Assembly (NCBI GenBank): GCA_025331435.1
Contig: JAIWNI010000088.1
Location: forward strand, 1 to 64,000
Length of the DNA: 64,000 nt
Source: Choanephora cucurbitarum
Lineage: Eukaryota; Mucoromycota; Mucoromycetes; Mucorales; Choanephoraceae
Reading direction: 5' to 3'
The notes under the pieces are model-generated. The model ran no database searches, was not told where the DNA came from, and saw only the letters and a program-made list of their open reading frames with translations. Both the position numbers and the translations under genes were made by a program. Below are positions 36,032 to 49,300 of this stretch, in pieces (position 1 is the stretch's first letter; the number at the start of each line of letters is the position of its first letter).

Positions 36032-36107
36032 ATAATATACACACCCCAGTCACGACCAAATAATTATAGCTTTTCAGTCCTTTTTTTTTTTCTTTTATAT
36101 AAAAAAA

Positions 36108-37768
36108 ATGAAGAACGCCAAACGTCAAAAGCGTAATGATGATAAGAATGGCAAATACAATCGAGACCATGTCTATTTCGATTCTTCAAGTGATGAAGAA
36201 GGCTTATATGAAGATGGTATGATTTTAAAATCCCAATAGACTAGACATAAGACTCATGGCCTTCACCTCCCCTTTTTTTTAGATCACGTTTCAATCAAAA
36301 GTTCTTCTAGTGAAGAAAGAGGAGAACTGGGAAAAGAAGAGGATTTCATTTCACTTCCTGTTGAATTAGACACACGTAGTCGACAAGACAGACGAAGAGA
36401 ATTCAGAGATAATGCCAAAAGAAAACGCACAGACGACGATGAAGAGGATTGGGAATCACACATCTGTTTCCCTTGGATGGATCTCGTTCGCCTAAAGCCC
36501 ATGCCAAAGCCACTGTCTGCCATCAAACTGTAAGTGAGTTGATCTTTGAAGAGAACCAGATGAACTTATTTCGAGAACGATAGACTTCAGTGTGAAGTGG
36601 ACTGTTTCATTCAATACCTAGAACCTACGCCTATCGAAGTTCAACTGAGAGAATACTTGGTGCATCGCATTCGACACGCCATTCAATCGCGATTCCCTGA
36701 AGCAGAAGTGTTTGTCTTTGGCAGTTTCTCTACTCAACTCTATCTCCCAAACAGCGATATTGATCTTGTTGTCAATGTACCGCCACTACAATCAGGTATG
36801 CTAAGACGATTAGCCAAGATCATTGAATCAGAAGATATCTGTCGAGATCCACATATTATTGAAAATGCTTCTGTAAGTACTATTGTTTTAAAAATGGGGA
36901 TAGGGATTCACCATGGAAGTTAGGTTCCTGTTGTCAAATTTGAAGATACCATGACCAAGCTTAAAGTGGATATCATTCTCAATTCAAATTCTGGTCTAGA
37001 GAGTGCAGTGACCATCAATAGCTTGATTCGTAAATACCCTGCATTAAGGCCACTTTCATTGATTGTCAAACATTTGTTGGCATTACGTTCTTTAAATGAA
37101 GTGTATACAGGTGGTTTAGGTGGTTATGCCATTGTTTGTTTGATTGTTAGTTTTTTACAGGTAAGAGTATATATATACAAAGATAGACATGTCCTGACAT
37201 ATCATCTCTTAGATGCATCCTAAAGTGGCTTCTGGTGCAATCGATCCAATGAAAAACCTAGGCCCTCTCTTGTTAGATTTCTTTCAATTTTATGGACTCA
37301 ACTTCAATCTGGATGAAACAGGAATTGATGTCAGAGGCAATGGATCTTATTATGATAAGGTAAATGGTTGGGGATGATCTCATCACAGGCTCTCTATTCA
37401 CACTCTATTAGTCACATATTCATAGTCGAACAGGGAGTAGTGTGTTCTCAATAAGAGATCCTCAAGATAGAAGTAACGATATAGGCTGTAAATCATATAA
37501 TGCAAGCCAAGTTGTCCGTGCCTTTAAATATGCTTATATTTCCATGTCCCAAAAGGCATTTGATCTAGAGGCAGAACTGAGACACAATAATTATGAATCA
37601 TTGGATAAGAAGACATTAGAGAGTCCCAAGCGTTCTTCCATCCTGTGTGAAGCCCTTCATATCTCCACGGATTTCATTAAACATCGACAGTTGATGAACG
37701 AAGTTTGGAATGAAAAGCGTTGGAAAAATCAAGCAGCTGCAAAGACCTTTGAATTCTTGACTGTGTAA
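36108..37768 (+). CDS. Non-canonical poly(A) polymerase, Trf4/Cid14 type
   Basis: Six exons (36108-36216, 36283-36529, 36584-36872, 36924-37160, 37213-37359, 37412-37768) give 461 aa. The nucleotidyltransferase core has VFGSFSTQLYLPNSDIDLVV (GS motif and two catalytic Asp) and KLKVDIILN (third Asp). The poly(A) polymerase-associated domain follows (GGLGGYAIVCLIVSFLQMHP, LGPLLLDFFQFYG). The N-terminus is acidic and basic in turn (DDKNGKYNRDH...EEDWESH). Trf4/Cid14 enzymes add short A tails in the TRAMP complex and direct nuclear RNA to the exosome. No RNA-binding domain is seen, as usual for the family. Confidence 0.9.
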
Positions 37769-37893
37769 CAATAAACAATAAGAAGTCTTTATAATAATAA
37801 GGTAAAAAGATGATTCATGCTGAATGTGATTCGTTTTAAAAAAAAAATCTTTTTTTTTGGGTGTATTTTTTTTTTCATTTCTTTTTTCCCTAA

Positions 37894-39362
37894 ATGAACT
37901 CATTTTTTGAAAGACATCAACAAGGTACAAAGATAGCACTTACGGCTATTGCTGCCTCCGTCTTAACAGCATCAACCTTACTGGGCTACCAAAAACTAAC
38001 GCGTGCTCGTCTTCGTGAACGCACCAAGTCCATCGAGACACCTGTCACCCTGGCCGTCAGTGATCCAGAAGAACCCAAGTTGGACGAATCACTCATTCTG
38101 GAACTCTTGGCTCGCAACATTGCCTTTTTCGGTCCTGATCATGTCGCTGCCATCCGCCGATCCCGAGTGATTGTGTTGGGCACAGGCGCCATCGGTTCCT
38201 GGACCGCTGTGATGTTGGCTCGTTCAGGTATCGAGCACCTGACATTGATCGATCGTGGCCTGATTCGGATCGAGAGTCTGACGCGTCATGCTGTAGCGAC
38301 CAGTATGGATATCGGTAAGCCCAAGGTCGAGGTGATGAAGCGATACCTTCGGGAGATTGCACCTCAAGCACATATTGAGGCGATCGTGGGCTCCTTGGCG
38401 GCCGAGACATTGGATCAATTACTGACGCCTGTGGATTTTGTGGTCGATACATTGACAGATGTGCGTGATAAAGTGTTGGTGGCAGCCTATTGTAAAGAAA
38501 ACAACATCAGGCTTGTCAGTGCCATGAGCGCAGGTGCCAAGGCAGATCCTTCGTTGATTCAGGTGACGGATATCAGCGATACCATGGCTGATCCTCTAGC
38601 TAGAACGTATCGAAGACAACTGAGAAAACTGAATGTGGATCGTGATCTACCTGTGGTTTATTCGATTGAGAAAAACAGACAGGTGGGCCAAGGTAAGCAA
38701 TTGAGATGAGAAGTTTTTTTTTTTTATGATGAGACTAAATCCTTGGGTGGATAAAGTACCTGATTTTACTACGCGTAGTTTACCTGTCTTGAGTCCTGTA
38801 GCTAGTATGTTTGGTATGGCCTTAGTGACTTATGTGGTTGTACAGTTAGGTGGGTTTACAGCTTATAAGTTACCAGCCACGAAGATACGTGATGGTGTGT
38901 TTTCTCGTATGCAAAAGGAATTAGCAGCTAAAGAAGAATTTGTGTTTAACAACAAGTAAGTTACTTTCAGCTTTTTTTTTTAAAAAGGGATTGAGATTGA
39001 TCATGGCAATAGATCGGATCATTTGAGTGTAAATCAAGTAGGTTATGTATTTGATGAACTGTGGCAAGGCAAGAGTGTTGTATCAGGTGCTCAGGATAGA
39101 ATGTTGGTGTTGACTCGCTGGGATCGATCGAAGCCCAGTAGTCTAACAAACACAGTAGTCATGACAAAGGAAGAAGCCGCAGTGCATGATAAATTACCTC
39201 AGGATACATTGCTTGTTAGCTATTACGGTGAAGGTATGCCATAAAACAAGATCATTTAGTAGTTGACCTTAATTTCCCTCTTTTTTTCTTTTAGCTATTG
39301 TAAACAAGGTAGAACAACAATTTAGATTAGAAGAGAAGCTTGAGAGATTATGGCATCAATAA
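37894..39362 (+). CDS. tRNA threonylcarbamoyladenosine dehydratase (Tcd1/Tcd2-like, E1 family)
   Basis: Exon 1 (37894-38692) has an N-terminal hydrophobic helix (IALTAIAASVLTASTLLGY), then an E1/ThiF Rossmann fold with VIVLGTGAIGSWTAVMLARSG and LIDRG at about residues 90-120. Later exons (38734-38955, 39013-39233, 39295-39362) hold DFTTRSLPVLSPVASMFG, VGYVFDELWQGKSVVSG, LTRWDRSKPSSLTNTVVMTKEE and a C-terminal helix. These match Tcd1, an outer mitochondrial membrane enzyme that cyclises t6A to ct6A in tRNA at position 37. The junction between exons 1 and 2 does not keep frame with the visible GTAAGC donor and ATGATGAG acceptor; it is one base out, near the A run at 38671-38675. The rest joins cleanly. 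Confidence 0.8.
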
Positions 39363-39486
39363 ATTTTTTTATTTAAAGAAAAGGAGGGGGGAAATGAATT
39401 AGCCTATGCTTAAGAAAATGAAGCAAGGAATTGATATATGTAGACTATAAATAATTTTTTCTTCTTCTTTTTTGTACATAAACATC

Positions 39487-41597
39487 CTAGTTGGGATGAA
39501 CTTGAGAAACAATAGCACTGACAACAGAAGGATCAGCCAAAGTAGAGGTATCGCCCAATTGACTGTGTTCACCATTGACAATCTTACGCAAAATACGACG
39601 AACAATCTTACCGGAACGAGTCTTGGGGTGTTCGCGAACAATATGAATACGCTTAGGAGCAGCAAAGGGACCGATGATCTTACGGACAGTCAAGACCAAC
39701 TCACGATCAAGACCATCAATCACTTGAGCATGAGGCTTAAGAGAGACAAAGGCATGAATGGCTTGACCAGTCAAGTCATCATGAGCACCCACAACAGCAG
39801 CCTCGGCAACAGAGTTGTGAGTAGCAAGGGCAGCTTCAATTTCAGAGGTCGAGAGACGGTGACCAGAGACATTAATGACATCATCCACACGGCCCTTGAT
39901 CCAGATATAACCATCTTCATCGATAGCAGCACCATCACCCGTGTAGTAGTAGCCAGGGTAAGGCTTGGTGTAGACTTCTAAGAAACGAGCATGGTTGTTG
40001 TAGACAGAACGAGCCATAGAGGGCCAGGCGTTCTTGAGAGCCAAGACACCTGTCTGGTTAGGACCCTCAATCTTGTTGCCAGTAGCAGGATCCAAGAGGA
40101 CAGGTTGGATACCGAAGAAAGGCAAGGTGGCACTACCAGCCTTGGTGGGGGTACAGCCGGGCAAAGGACTGATGATGATGGAACCAGTCTCGGTTTGCCA
40201 GTAAGTGTCCACGACAGCACAACGGCCTTTACCTACCTTTTCATTGTACCAGTTCCAGGCTTCAGGGTTGATGGGTTCACCGACAGAACCAATCACACGG
40301 AGACTGGACAAATCGTTCTTCTCGACCCATTCATCACCCAGACGTTGAAGGGCACGAATGGCAGTGGGGGCAGTATAGAATTGAGTTACCTTGTGCTTTT
40401 CGATCAATTCCCAGAAACGAGCAGGAGTGGGGTAAGTAGGTGTAGATTCAAACAAGACAGTGGTGGCACCTAATGTAAGAGGACCATACAAGATGTAACT
40501 ATGACCACTGTTACGCAAATGAATGTCAGTTTTTTCTTTCTGTCTTTCTTTCTTAAAACTTACGTAACCCAACCGATATCAGCCATACAAGCATAGATAT
40601 CATTTTCATGCACATCAAAGATATACTTGACAGTAGCAGCAGCACCCAAAAGGTAACCACCTGTAGTGTGAAGAATACCCTTAGGAGCACCAGTAGAACC
40701 AGAGGTATAGAGCAAGAACAAAGGATCTTCAGCACTCATCTTTTCATAAGGACAGACAGGACGAGCCTTGGCCATCTCTTCGTGCCACCAGAGATCACGA
40801 TCCTTTTGCATGGGCACGTCAGTACCGGTACGTTGATAGACAATCACATGCTCCACCTGATGTGCTTCTTGCTTAGAAAGAGCGTTATCTACAATAGACT
40901 TGGTGGCAATGTTACGACCACCACGACGACCTTCATCTGAAGTGATGACGACATGAGCACCACAATCAGCTACACGGTCCAAGAGGGATTCGGCAGAGAA
41001 ACCAGCAAAGACGACAGAGTGAATAGCACCGATACGAGCACAGGCCAAGATAGCAATCATGGTCTCGGGAATCATGGGCATATAGATAGCGACATTATCA
41101 CCCTTACGGACACCCAAGTTCTTGAGGACATTGGCCATACGACACACATCGCGTAAAAGTTCGCCATAGGTGATATGACGGACACTGGAGGGTTCATCGC
41201 CTTCGTGAATGATGGCTGTCTTGTTGGGGTTCTTGAGGGCATGACGATCCACGGCGTTGTAACAGGCGTTCAATTCACCTTCCAAGAACCATGCAACATC
41301 ACCTGTTTCAAAGGAACCATGGTTGACAGTTTCAAAGGGTTTATCCCAAGATAAAAGTTCACGAGCAAGCTAATCGCACAAAATTAAGCAAACTGTATAG
41401 GTTGACCAACAAAATGAAATGTTACTTACATTACCAAAGAACTTGGTAGGTTCTTCTACACTTTCTTTCCACATGGTGCGGTATTGTTCCATGGAGTTGA
41501 CATGAGGAGTAGGACATTGGCTAGCGTCAAGGAGACGAGCAGGGACAGGGTGAGTGATGATTTCAATGCCTTGGGCAACTTCCTCGGTTTGAGACAT
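39487..41597 (-). CDS. acs1: Acetyl-CoA synthetase
   Basis: Three exons (41597-41430, 41369-40564, 40507-39487) give 664 aa, the usual ACS length. Motifs are [15 protein letters not shown] (ATP loop, about residue 278), [37 protein letters not shown] and [14 protein letters not shown], where the last Lys near residue 625 is the catalytic and acetylation site. The enzyme makes acetyl-CoA from acetate, ATP and CoA for lipid and histone acetylation, and for growth on acetate or ethanol. It is convergent with the Tcd1-like gene, with 124 bp between the stop codons. No localisation signal is seen. Confidence 0.95.
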
Positions 41598-44389
41598 GGT
41601 TGATCTATGAAACTGTGATGTTCCTGAAAGAAAGAAAGAAAAAAGAAACAGGGAAAGGCTAGATGAATTATATAAAAGGGAGATCCAAAATCAATGTTTT
41701 TTTTTATTAAAAAAGAAACTAATTTTCTTGAATTAAAATTAACTTGTCTGCTATATCTTCCTCTATGTAAGATAGAGAACAAAAGGAAAAAAGATGGTGC
41801 AAAAAAGCAAAAGAATACTAGTAAAAAGACAGAAATAATAAACGCGTAAATTTATTTTGATCACTTTGTTGTCAACAAGTCAAAAAAATCTTCCTTTTCT
41901 CCTTATGAGTTTGACAGCTATCAACTTTAGCTAAAATAAAAAGACATAACTTACCCCAAAATACTATTTTGGGGAGGGAGGGAAAGCCAGCTTGAAATTG
42001 AAAAGTACTTGTGTAACAATAGATGCTTTACGCGATAACCAACAACATCTGAATTTGAGAGTGTATCTTTTTTAATCCCGGCCAATGGATCGGCTGTGTA
42101 CCTGATTTAGAGCATGGATAGACTGCTATAAAAGGGAACTTTGCCGCGGTGAAATACAATCTGAGAAAAGATTCAGTACAGTGCATTTGAATTTTTGGAA
42201 AATTAAAATACGTCTAATGGGATAGATATCTGATGAAGATAACATCATTCAACATGGCTTTTACACCATAGAAATTCTCAAGCAATCATTTGAATAAATA
42301 AAGTAGCCACCATTTATTTCTCCTTTTTTTATTTTGTTAACTTTGACAGGCTTCTAAATGAGAACAAGAAGCTAATCATTTCGAGAGTCTATCAGTATCA
42401 TAAGATTTGATGCATTGAAATGCCCATTTTTATATACATAAGAAAAACTATATGCTACAGTTCAACATGTATAAATAGATAGATTTGGACCAAACTTGAT
42501 GAGTTGTTTCCTTGGATAAGAGCTTTGTAGTTTTAGTGTAACTATGTGTCAAGACAATGCCAAACCCCCCCCCCTTTTTAACTTTTTCTCATTTTGAAGT
42601 GCTCGACTTTCATCTGTTATCACAACAAGGTGCAAGAAGCTCACAAATCTAGGTTAAGGTTTCTGTTCAGACTATAACTAAAGTTATCCGAAGGTATGGT
42701 CATTTCATAAAATAAACAATTATGTAGTACTCTTGTCCCATTTTTTTCGCTTAAATCTTGGTTTCAACACATGAATGGCTTGGTGCTCACGAAGTTTCTT
42801 CAATTGTAGAAGGCAAATCTGCAAGTATTTTCTTTTATAGGCTTATGCTTTCTTGAATTTCTTTTAGGTGTCAAGTACTTCAATCAGCTTTTGTTGCTGA
42901 CATCTGACCCCATTGAATGAACAGGGCTTCAAGCAAAAAATTTGTGAGCTTGCCACTATAACAAGAACAATATATGTTTCATACTCACTGATCAAAGATA
43001 CAACTCAAGTGCAACCATTTTCATTTGCTGTTTAATAACAGTTACCTATAGATAATCTCCACATGTTGCTTTCATCCAACTTGACCATCATGTCCCTTTT
43101 GAAAGGGCGACAATTTGATCTGCTTGCCAGTGCTAGACGAAACCATTGGTACGTGCTAGTATTGTTAAGGAGTTGACAACAGGGCTCGTGTTGGCGAAGT
43201 TCTGGTTAGTAGTGGGATGCACTGATCCTTATCTTCCATTGGCATTAAAAGGATTGACTCAATTGAGGCGACTTTATAAAGAAATCAGAACTAGTTTTTT
43301 TTTTGGAGTACCATGAGAAGTCAAGCATACCTGTTTCTTTAGACAAGTATCAAAAAATGAGTATCATATATAGATACTGAAAGTAGCTCTGTCAGGTGTT
43401 GCCACAGCCTGCTAGTTCAAGTTATACTGATAGTCATGTCTATCATGAGTGTGTTGTTAATTCACAGTGAACTTTCGCATTGGAATCAATGTACCAACAA
43501 TGTGATTTTATTCTCAAGCGCAACTCAGTGCTATAGAATGATTTAGATAATGCTGAAATAGCCATTTCTCTCTCTTGTTTAATTTACTGTATTTATCCTT
43601 CTTTTTTACCTGCCCTCCTCTCATTCTTTAAAGATAACAGTATACGGTTCTTTGTTAAAGATTAACCCTATTTAATCATTTCAGATGGTTCATTCATATT
43701 GAAGTATCTTGTCCCCCTCTTTACTATTTTAGGATGGTTTCTGTTTCCTTTGATTTCTCTCATCTCTTTTAAATTCAAGTTAAAAAAATATTCTTTCACC
43801 CGCTATTTCTCTTTGTCTTTAGATTTCTTTATTGAAAAAAAACCAAGATCACTTCACCATCACCGATCGACTTGAAACTTGGCAGAGAGCTTCCTTTACC
43901 TCACAGGACATACCTGAGCAGAAAAAAGTCGACACTTTTATCATTCAAATTCATGATAATACCTTCTCCATATATTTTTGAAATCTAGAGACAGTGTTAC
44001 TACACAAAGAAAATAACTGGGTTCTAGTGTTAAATGTGCCAAGAAACATAGTGTAAGAAGAACAAGCACAAATAATGCATAGATACAATGAGTATGTAGT
44101 ACTTTCTTTTTATTAGGTGTTGAAAGCTATCTAAAGCTCCTTTGTCGATTTCAGTCGAATCACCAAATGCTGATAAAATTATGCATAGGATCATTTCTTG
44201 ATTCAATATAAAGAAAATCAGGTAAGTTGACTTTATTGATTTAACTTAGCACCATTTAATCATTTTTATCCACAAAAGAATGAGTAAATTTTAGTAAAAA
44301 GACCTTCACGTTTATTAAACCCCTTACTAGGCAACTGCTAACAATCAACAAACCAAGAGTCACCAAAGAAGATGCTTCCCAGGTAGCGC
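41598..44389. other. Gene-poor AT-rich region
   Basis: About 2.8 kb with no supported gene on either strand. A run of nine or more C lies at about 42567-42576. A CT-rich stretch at 43570-43850 resembles a promoter but leads to no clear gene. Confidence 0.5.
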
Positions 44390-44713
44390 CTGCGTTTGAG
44401 GTCATTTTGTCTGATACTCCCACTACACCTGTATCTTTTGTCATTTAAGATGAATACAAAAAAAAACATGGACGAACAACATATCAATAAATGCCACCGA
44501 AGTTTTCCGAAAGTATATGATTTGATCAGCAAAGTGGTCAGTGGCGAATACGAAGACATGCTCAATACAGTTAACAGCTATCAGTTTGATTCATATCACT
44601 CGGAGAATGATAAAAATGCGATCAAACTTTTAAAGTACATCATAAACGACTATCACGCAAACTGTGAGAAACTAAGCTATTATACAAATAAAAATGAACC
44701 TGACCCCCCATAA
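44390..44713 (+). pseudogene. Short open fragment of unknown origin
   Basis: A frame reads MNTKKNMDEQHINKCHRSF from ATG 44450 to 44713, helical and acidic, with no recognised family. Another frame just upstream (about 44331-44448) also reads coding-like (EVILSDTPTTPVSFVI). The two are not in frame and no splice joins them clearly. It may be a remnant of a lineage-specific or mobile-element gene. Confidence 0.25.
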
Positions 44714-45014
44714 TATATCAATGGAGATGTCTGTTGAAGACAACTCTTCAGCCAATTGCTTTGTATGTTTGCTTGTTGAAAGCTCGTACATATTTTTGAG
44801 CACATCATAAAGGAAATACAATGATCTCTTGCCGCTGCTGTTGTTTACTGGTGAAAATGCTGCTCGTATACTTGGCAGGTATTGTACAAAGCATCTAAAT
44901 TGGACAATGTTCGTCAATTGTTACGGGAAGAAGTATTGACTTCATCACAAGAGAGCTGATATAGTAAAAGCAAAAGTAAAAAGTTACTTTCAGTCCTAGC
45001 CGGTATACGTGCCT

Positions 45015-45800
45015 TTAGCTTGCAGAGCAAGAACGTGTTTGAAGCCATACTAGGCTTTCAAAGCAACAGAGAGGATACCTCAACATTATGTGTTTAATAT
45101 AAGATTTGAAAGGGAGGGAGTAGCAGAAATGCTTCATCTTATCAGTTAATTTGATAAAGCTTTCTTGCGTTGGTACTTTTACTACATAGTTTGGACGAAA
45201 CTTGAGAAAAGGGTGACCAGCCAAAAAGAGCGTATGATCAAACCTGAAAAAAAAAAAGGTGAACTGTTGGTTGTTATTTCTCCAAGATCTTGTTTTATTA
45301 CCCATGGGGGGGGGGGGTTATGATCGTCTGTCACTTTGAATAGATATCCCCACACAGTCTCAAGAATGTCCTCTATCTTCTTCGTAACTTTGATTGCTCT
45401 ATTCTAGATGTATCAGACGACTACCCCACTCATTTTTAGTGCACACCAGACTTGCAATACCATCAACAGTTCGAGACACAACACCATCTTCTCTACTAAC
45501 AATCTTGCTTAGTTCAGGCTTCAGCTTCTTCGAATTCCCATCATCATCATAGTCCTACTTTTAGACTGATTAAATACTGTGGAAAGGTTAGAATAATGAC
45601 ATACTGCAAGAAGATCTAGTTTAAGCGTAGAGTTCAAGCGGGCAGGTTTCCCAAAGACTTTCATACTGAAATGTCTGTAAAGGCCCTCAATTTTTGGAGC
45701 ACGAAAGACACGGACAAGATCAATATCAATGTGCTTGGTGAGCTTTAGGATACCATGCATGACTCTAAAAGGTGGATGGTAGTGGTAGCCGATCGAAAAG
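45015..45800 (-). pseudogene. Decayed long ORF on the minus strand, unknown
   Basis: Minus-strand pieces join into a coherent protein: PPFRVMHGILKLTKHIDIDLV and RLNSTLKLDLLAVCHYSNLS (45785-45590), then after a shift of frame near 45545 LKPELSKIVSREDGVVSRTV with TVDGIASLVCTKNEWG (to about 45425), and a further piece at 45305-45015. The composition is protein-like across about 700 bp although the frame breaks. No family is recognised. A twelve-base G run at 45306-45317 lies between the parts. It is probably a dead gene, perhaps of a mobile element. Confidence 0.35.
45306..45317. repeat. Poly-G tract (12 bases)
   Basis: Twelve G in a row in an AT-rich region, the longest G/C homopolymer in the window. 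Others are near 21580, 23241, 33744 and 42567. These are mutation- and sequencing-prone. Confidence 0.85.
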
Positions 45801-46303
45801 AAGAAGATGTTGCCTTCAACACAGGTTTCACTTTCTATCTTGTCCTCCCCACCTCATTCATTCTGTGACCAACTTGACTTCTTTGATTTGGTTATATTCT
45901 TGTTCAAATGTTTCTTTTCTCTTAGACAAATGTGCATACTTATGAGAATTAGAAAATGTATGTTTATCATTATGATTGTTTTTGCCAACGCAAATAAAAC
46001 TGCTATCACTACTATCAAAAAGTGGTTGATCTTATTAAGCTTGTCAATTTCTATCTCAAGTTGATTTTAAAAGATCCAACTCATCTCAATACCCGTACAT
46101 CGAACAAAGTTTGGTCTAATGCTTTCTTCTGACAACAAACTACACGAATAAGAGAGAAATTATCTTTAATTGTCTACTCTCTTTTCGCACCAAAATCACT
46201 ATCTTATTGTATTTGAATAGCATGTAACTGTTTGGTCTTCTTATGCTTCCGATAGAAAAAATTGAGCTGACCACATTTTATTTCTATTCGATCAAAACAA
46301 AAA

Positions 46304-49300
46304 TCATTTGTATTGTTGAAGTGCGCTGTAATGCTGTATTTGGCTCATCCATTGTTTCTTCAACGTCACTGTGGATGTCTTGACAGCAGTGACATGTGTT
46401 CCAGTCACAATCTGAAAGCTAAGGTCATCTTTTTTTTTTATAAGAAAAAGGTTAATATAGTTTAGATCATCCTGTTGTCTATACATTTACCTGTATTACT
46501 ATTACTTCCAAAAGATGGTTTCATTGTCATGGTCTGTTGTTGTCGCACACTGATTTTTTCTAATGGCATAGGCTATGAAATATCATGTCAACAAGATAGT
46601 CTAGTATTAGCCAAGTTTTTTTTTCCTTTACCTCTCGGTATAATGTATACAGATATCCCTTTGGACTTAGACTTTTAAGTGGTTCTGCCAAAATAAGGAT
46701 ATCATTAAATAAAAAGCCATGTAACTTGCGTCCACTCTTCGTCTTGAATAATGGACTGTCCATCACAAATTCACGTCCATGAACATCTAAGCGCTAAATG
46801 TAACATGTGAGTCATTCCTTCTTTTGGGATAAAGGGTTCATATTTACGCCTATCGATTCCATGTCCAGAATACGAGATAATTCCAGGATCTTTTGTTTGT
46901 TCTCATAACGCCTTGTTTCCTCATTCACATCTTCAAGTACACGTTGAGCCATAGAGAGGGAAGATCGAACGAGGGAATGGTCTGGATGTTTTTTAGGTGT
47001 TGAATTTAAAATCTATAGTAATCATCATCAGTTTCTGAGTAATTTTTTGTTTTGGAAGAGGATATTGACCTGACGAAGTAACAATGGGTATCTTGTAATA
47101 CGCTGTACAGGTTGTAATAAATAATGCGAGAGATCAAGCGAACGACATTCAGGTCTTGTTTGTGCAGTCTATTGAACAACAATAAGATTTTTAAAAAAAA
47201 TTTAAAAGATGATGGTTGCTTTACCTTTAAAAAGACTTCAAACCATTGATCTTCTTCTCTCTTCTTTTGTAGAAACTTGGTAGCATAAGACTGATTTCGG
47301 CAATAAGATGAATAGCATTTTAGACCATTTGCCTATATAATAACATGAATCAGTCTATATGTACTTTTTGTTAAATACTATCACACACATGTTGTAAGAA
47401 AATATCACCAATCTTATCAATCACATTCGCTTGTTCTCTTTGCCTTGTTTCCATATCACTCAGCAAAGCAGTATTACATATTAGTAGGTCATCAATATTC
47501 GAAAACACAACATCGCGTTCATCTTGAGAAAGGTATTTGCCAGATTCAGTATAGAAAACCTTTTCAAAGTAAACATCAATCAACTGGTGGTTTTTTTTTT
47601 AATCTCAAAAACTTACATTCACAATCATTTGAAGATTGCTGAGATAGGTTCTTTCGGTAGCAATCAGCTCAAAGATAGCTTCTTGTCGTTTACGTTCTTC
47701 AGAAGGAATGGCGTCCAATTCAATTGGATCCATCGTACTGGCCCAAGTCAAAAGTTCAAGGTTTTCAGAAACATGATCTGGCTGAGGTAGGATCAGTTGA
47801 GGAGTGCCGATGCGACTTTGTTCTGATGTACTAACAGAACTAGCTGCTCGGCGACGTTTAGTAAGTTCTGTCTTGCTGATACTGAGATTTGTCTTTTTCA
47901 TGATAGGTGTATTGGGTGCCGACAGACCTCGATAGATATCATGGTCTGAAAGTGAAGATGTATCATTTCCAAGGTAAGATGCATTCTTGCTTAATGGGAT
48001 AGCCACTGGACTTGCCAAAGAAGAAGGAGAGACATAACCTTGAGTTGATGCTATTGATTCGAGATGAGATGGACTCCAATGAAATATATATATCTTGTTT
48101 ACCTGGTGTGATCTTCTCAACATAAGTCTTTGGAAAGTACCCGCTTTCTTTTGTTTCTTCATTTGTACCGTACCACCAATCACTGTTTTCATCTTGAAAG
48201 GGCTGAACCAAAATCACTTCATTTTCAGCGAATCCTAAATCATCGTCTCTACTCTTTCTAAACTCATATAAAGTTCGAACGCGAAATGCTTTTTGAAAAA
48301 AAAGAAAATATGAGAAAACAAGGTATCTTCAATTTCTTTCTTCTTTTACCTTCTTCAACCACTTCAACATAAGTACGAGGAAAGAATCCCATTTGATTTG
48401 TCTTGAGAGATGTACCATACCACCAATCGCTTGCTTTGTCTTTAGATGGATGAGCCTTCAAGGTCTCATTGGCCGAAAAACTCAAATCATCTTCCCTTAT
48501 GCCATGATAGTCATACAATGTATTCACTCGGTATACTATATTAAACGTAATAAGTAATGACCTCTTCATTTAAACTCTCCCCTCCAGGACTGCTTACTTG
48601 TGCTGAAATTCACTTCATCCTCTACATCTACACCATAGCCACTGGTACCTGCAGTGGTGCTATTTGGAAGATGAGAGTGAACACTCGCAGGCGAAGTGGC
48701 GTATTGACTTTCTGATGATATTTGAGATAGCCACATTTTGCTTCTTTCTTCTTCTTCTTCAGCCAGTCTTCTTTCTTCTGCCTGTCTCTTTCTTTCTTCT
48801 GCCTGTCTTTTCATCTCCTCAGCTTGTCTTCTCTTCACTGCTTCTTCTTCCAGTCGTCTCCTTTCCTCAATCTGTCTTTTCTTCTTTTCTTCTTCCTCTT
48901 CTCTCTTCTTACGCAACTCGCTTTCTTTTCTTCGGCGTATCTGTCTTTGTTCTTCTAGACGCTTCTCTTCTGCTAATCTCGCTTCTTCCTCCTCCCTGAT
49001 CTTTTTCAAACGAGCTTCTTCCTCCAGTCTAATCAATCGTTCTTCTTCCTCACGCTGCTGTTGCTCCCATTGTCGACGACGATCGATCTCCTCCTGTCTA
49101 GCAGCCTGCAATTCTCGTTCCCGACGCTCAATTTCTATTCGTCGCATGCGCTTTTCATGAGCAGCTTGTTCTGCAGCCTCTCTTGCCTTTCTCTGTCGTT
49201 CTTCCTCCGCCACGCGCTCTCTTTCTTCACGTAACTTGCGTTCCTCTGCCTCTTGTTGTTCTCTCGCTTCTTTCTCTAACCGTAATCGATAGAGTTCTTG

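Noticed and set aside
46428..46491. One-base frame error near the end of the RhoGEF PH domain
   Set aside because: Using the upstream acceptor (poly-A then AG at 46430-46429) instead of the TTAG at 46423-46420 keeps frame and gives DDLSFQIVTG.
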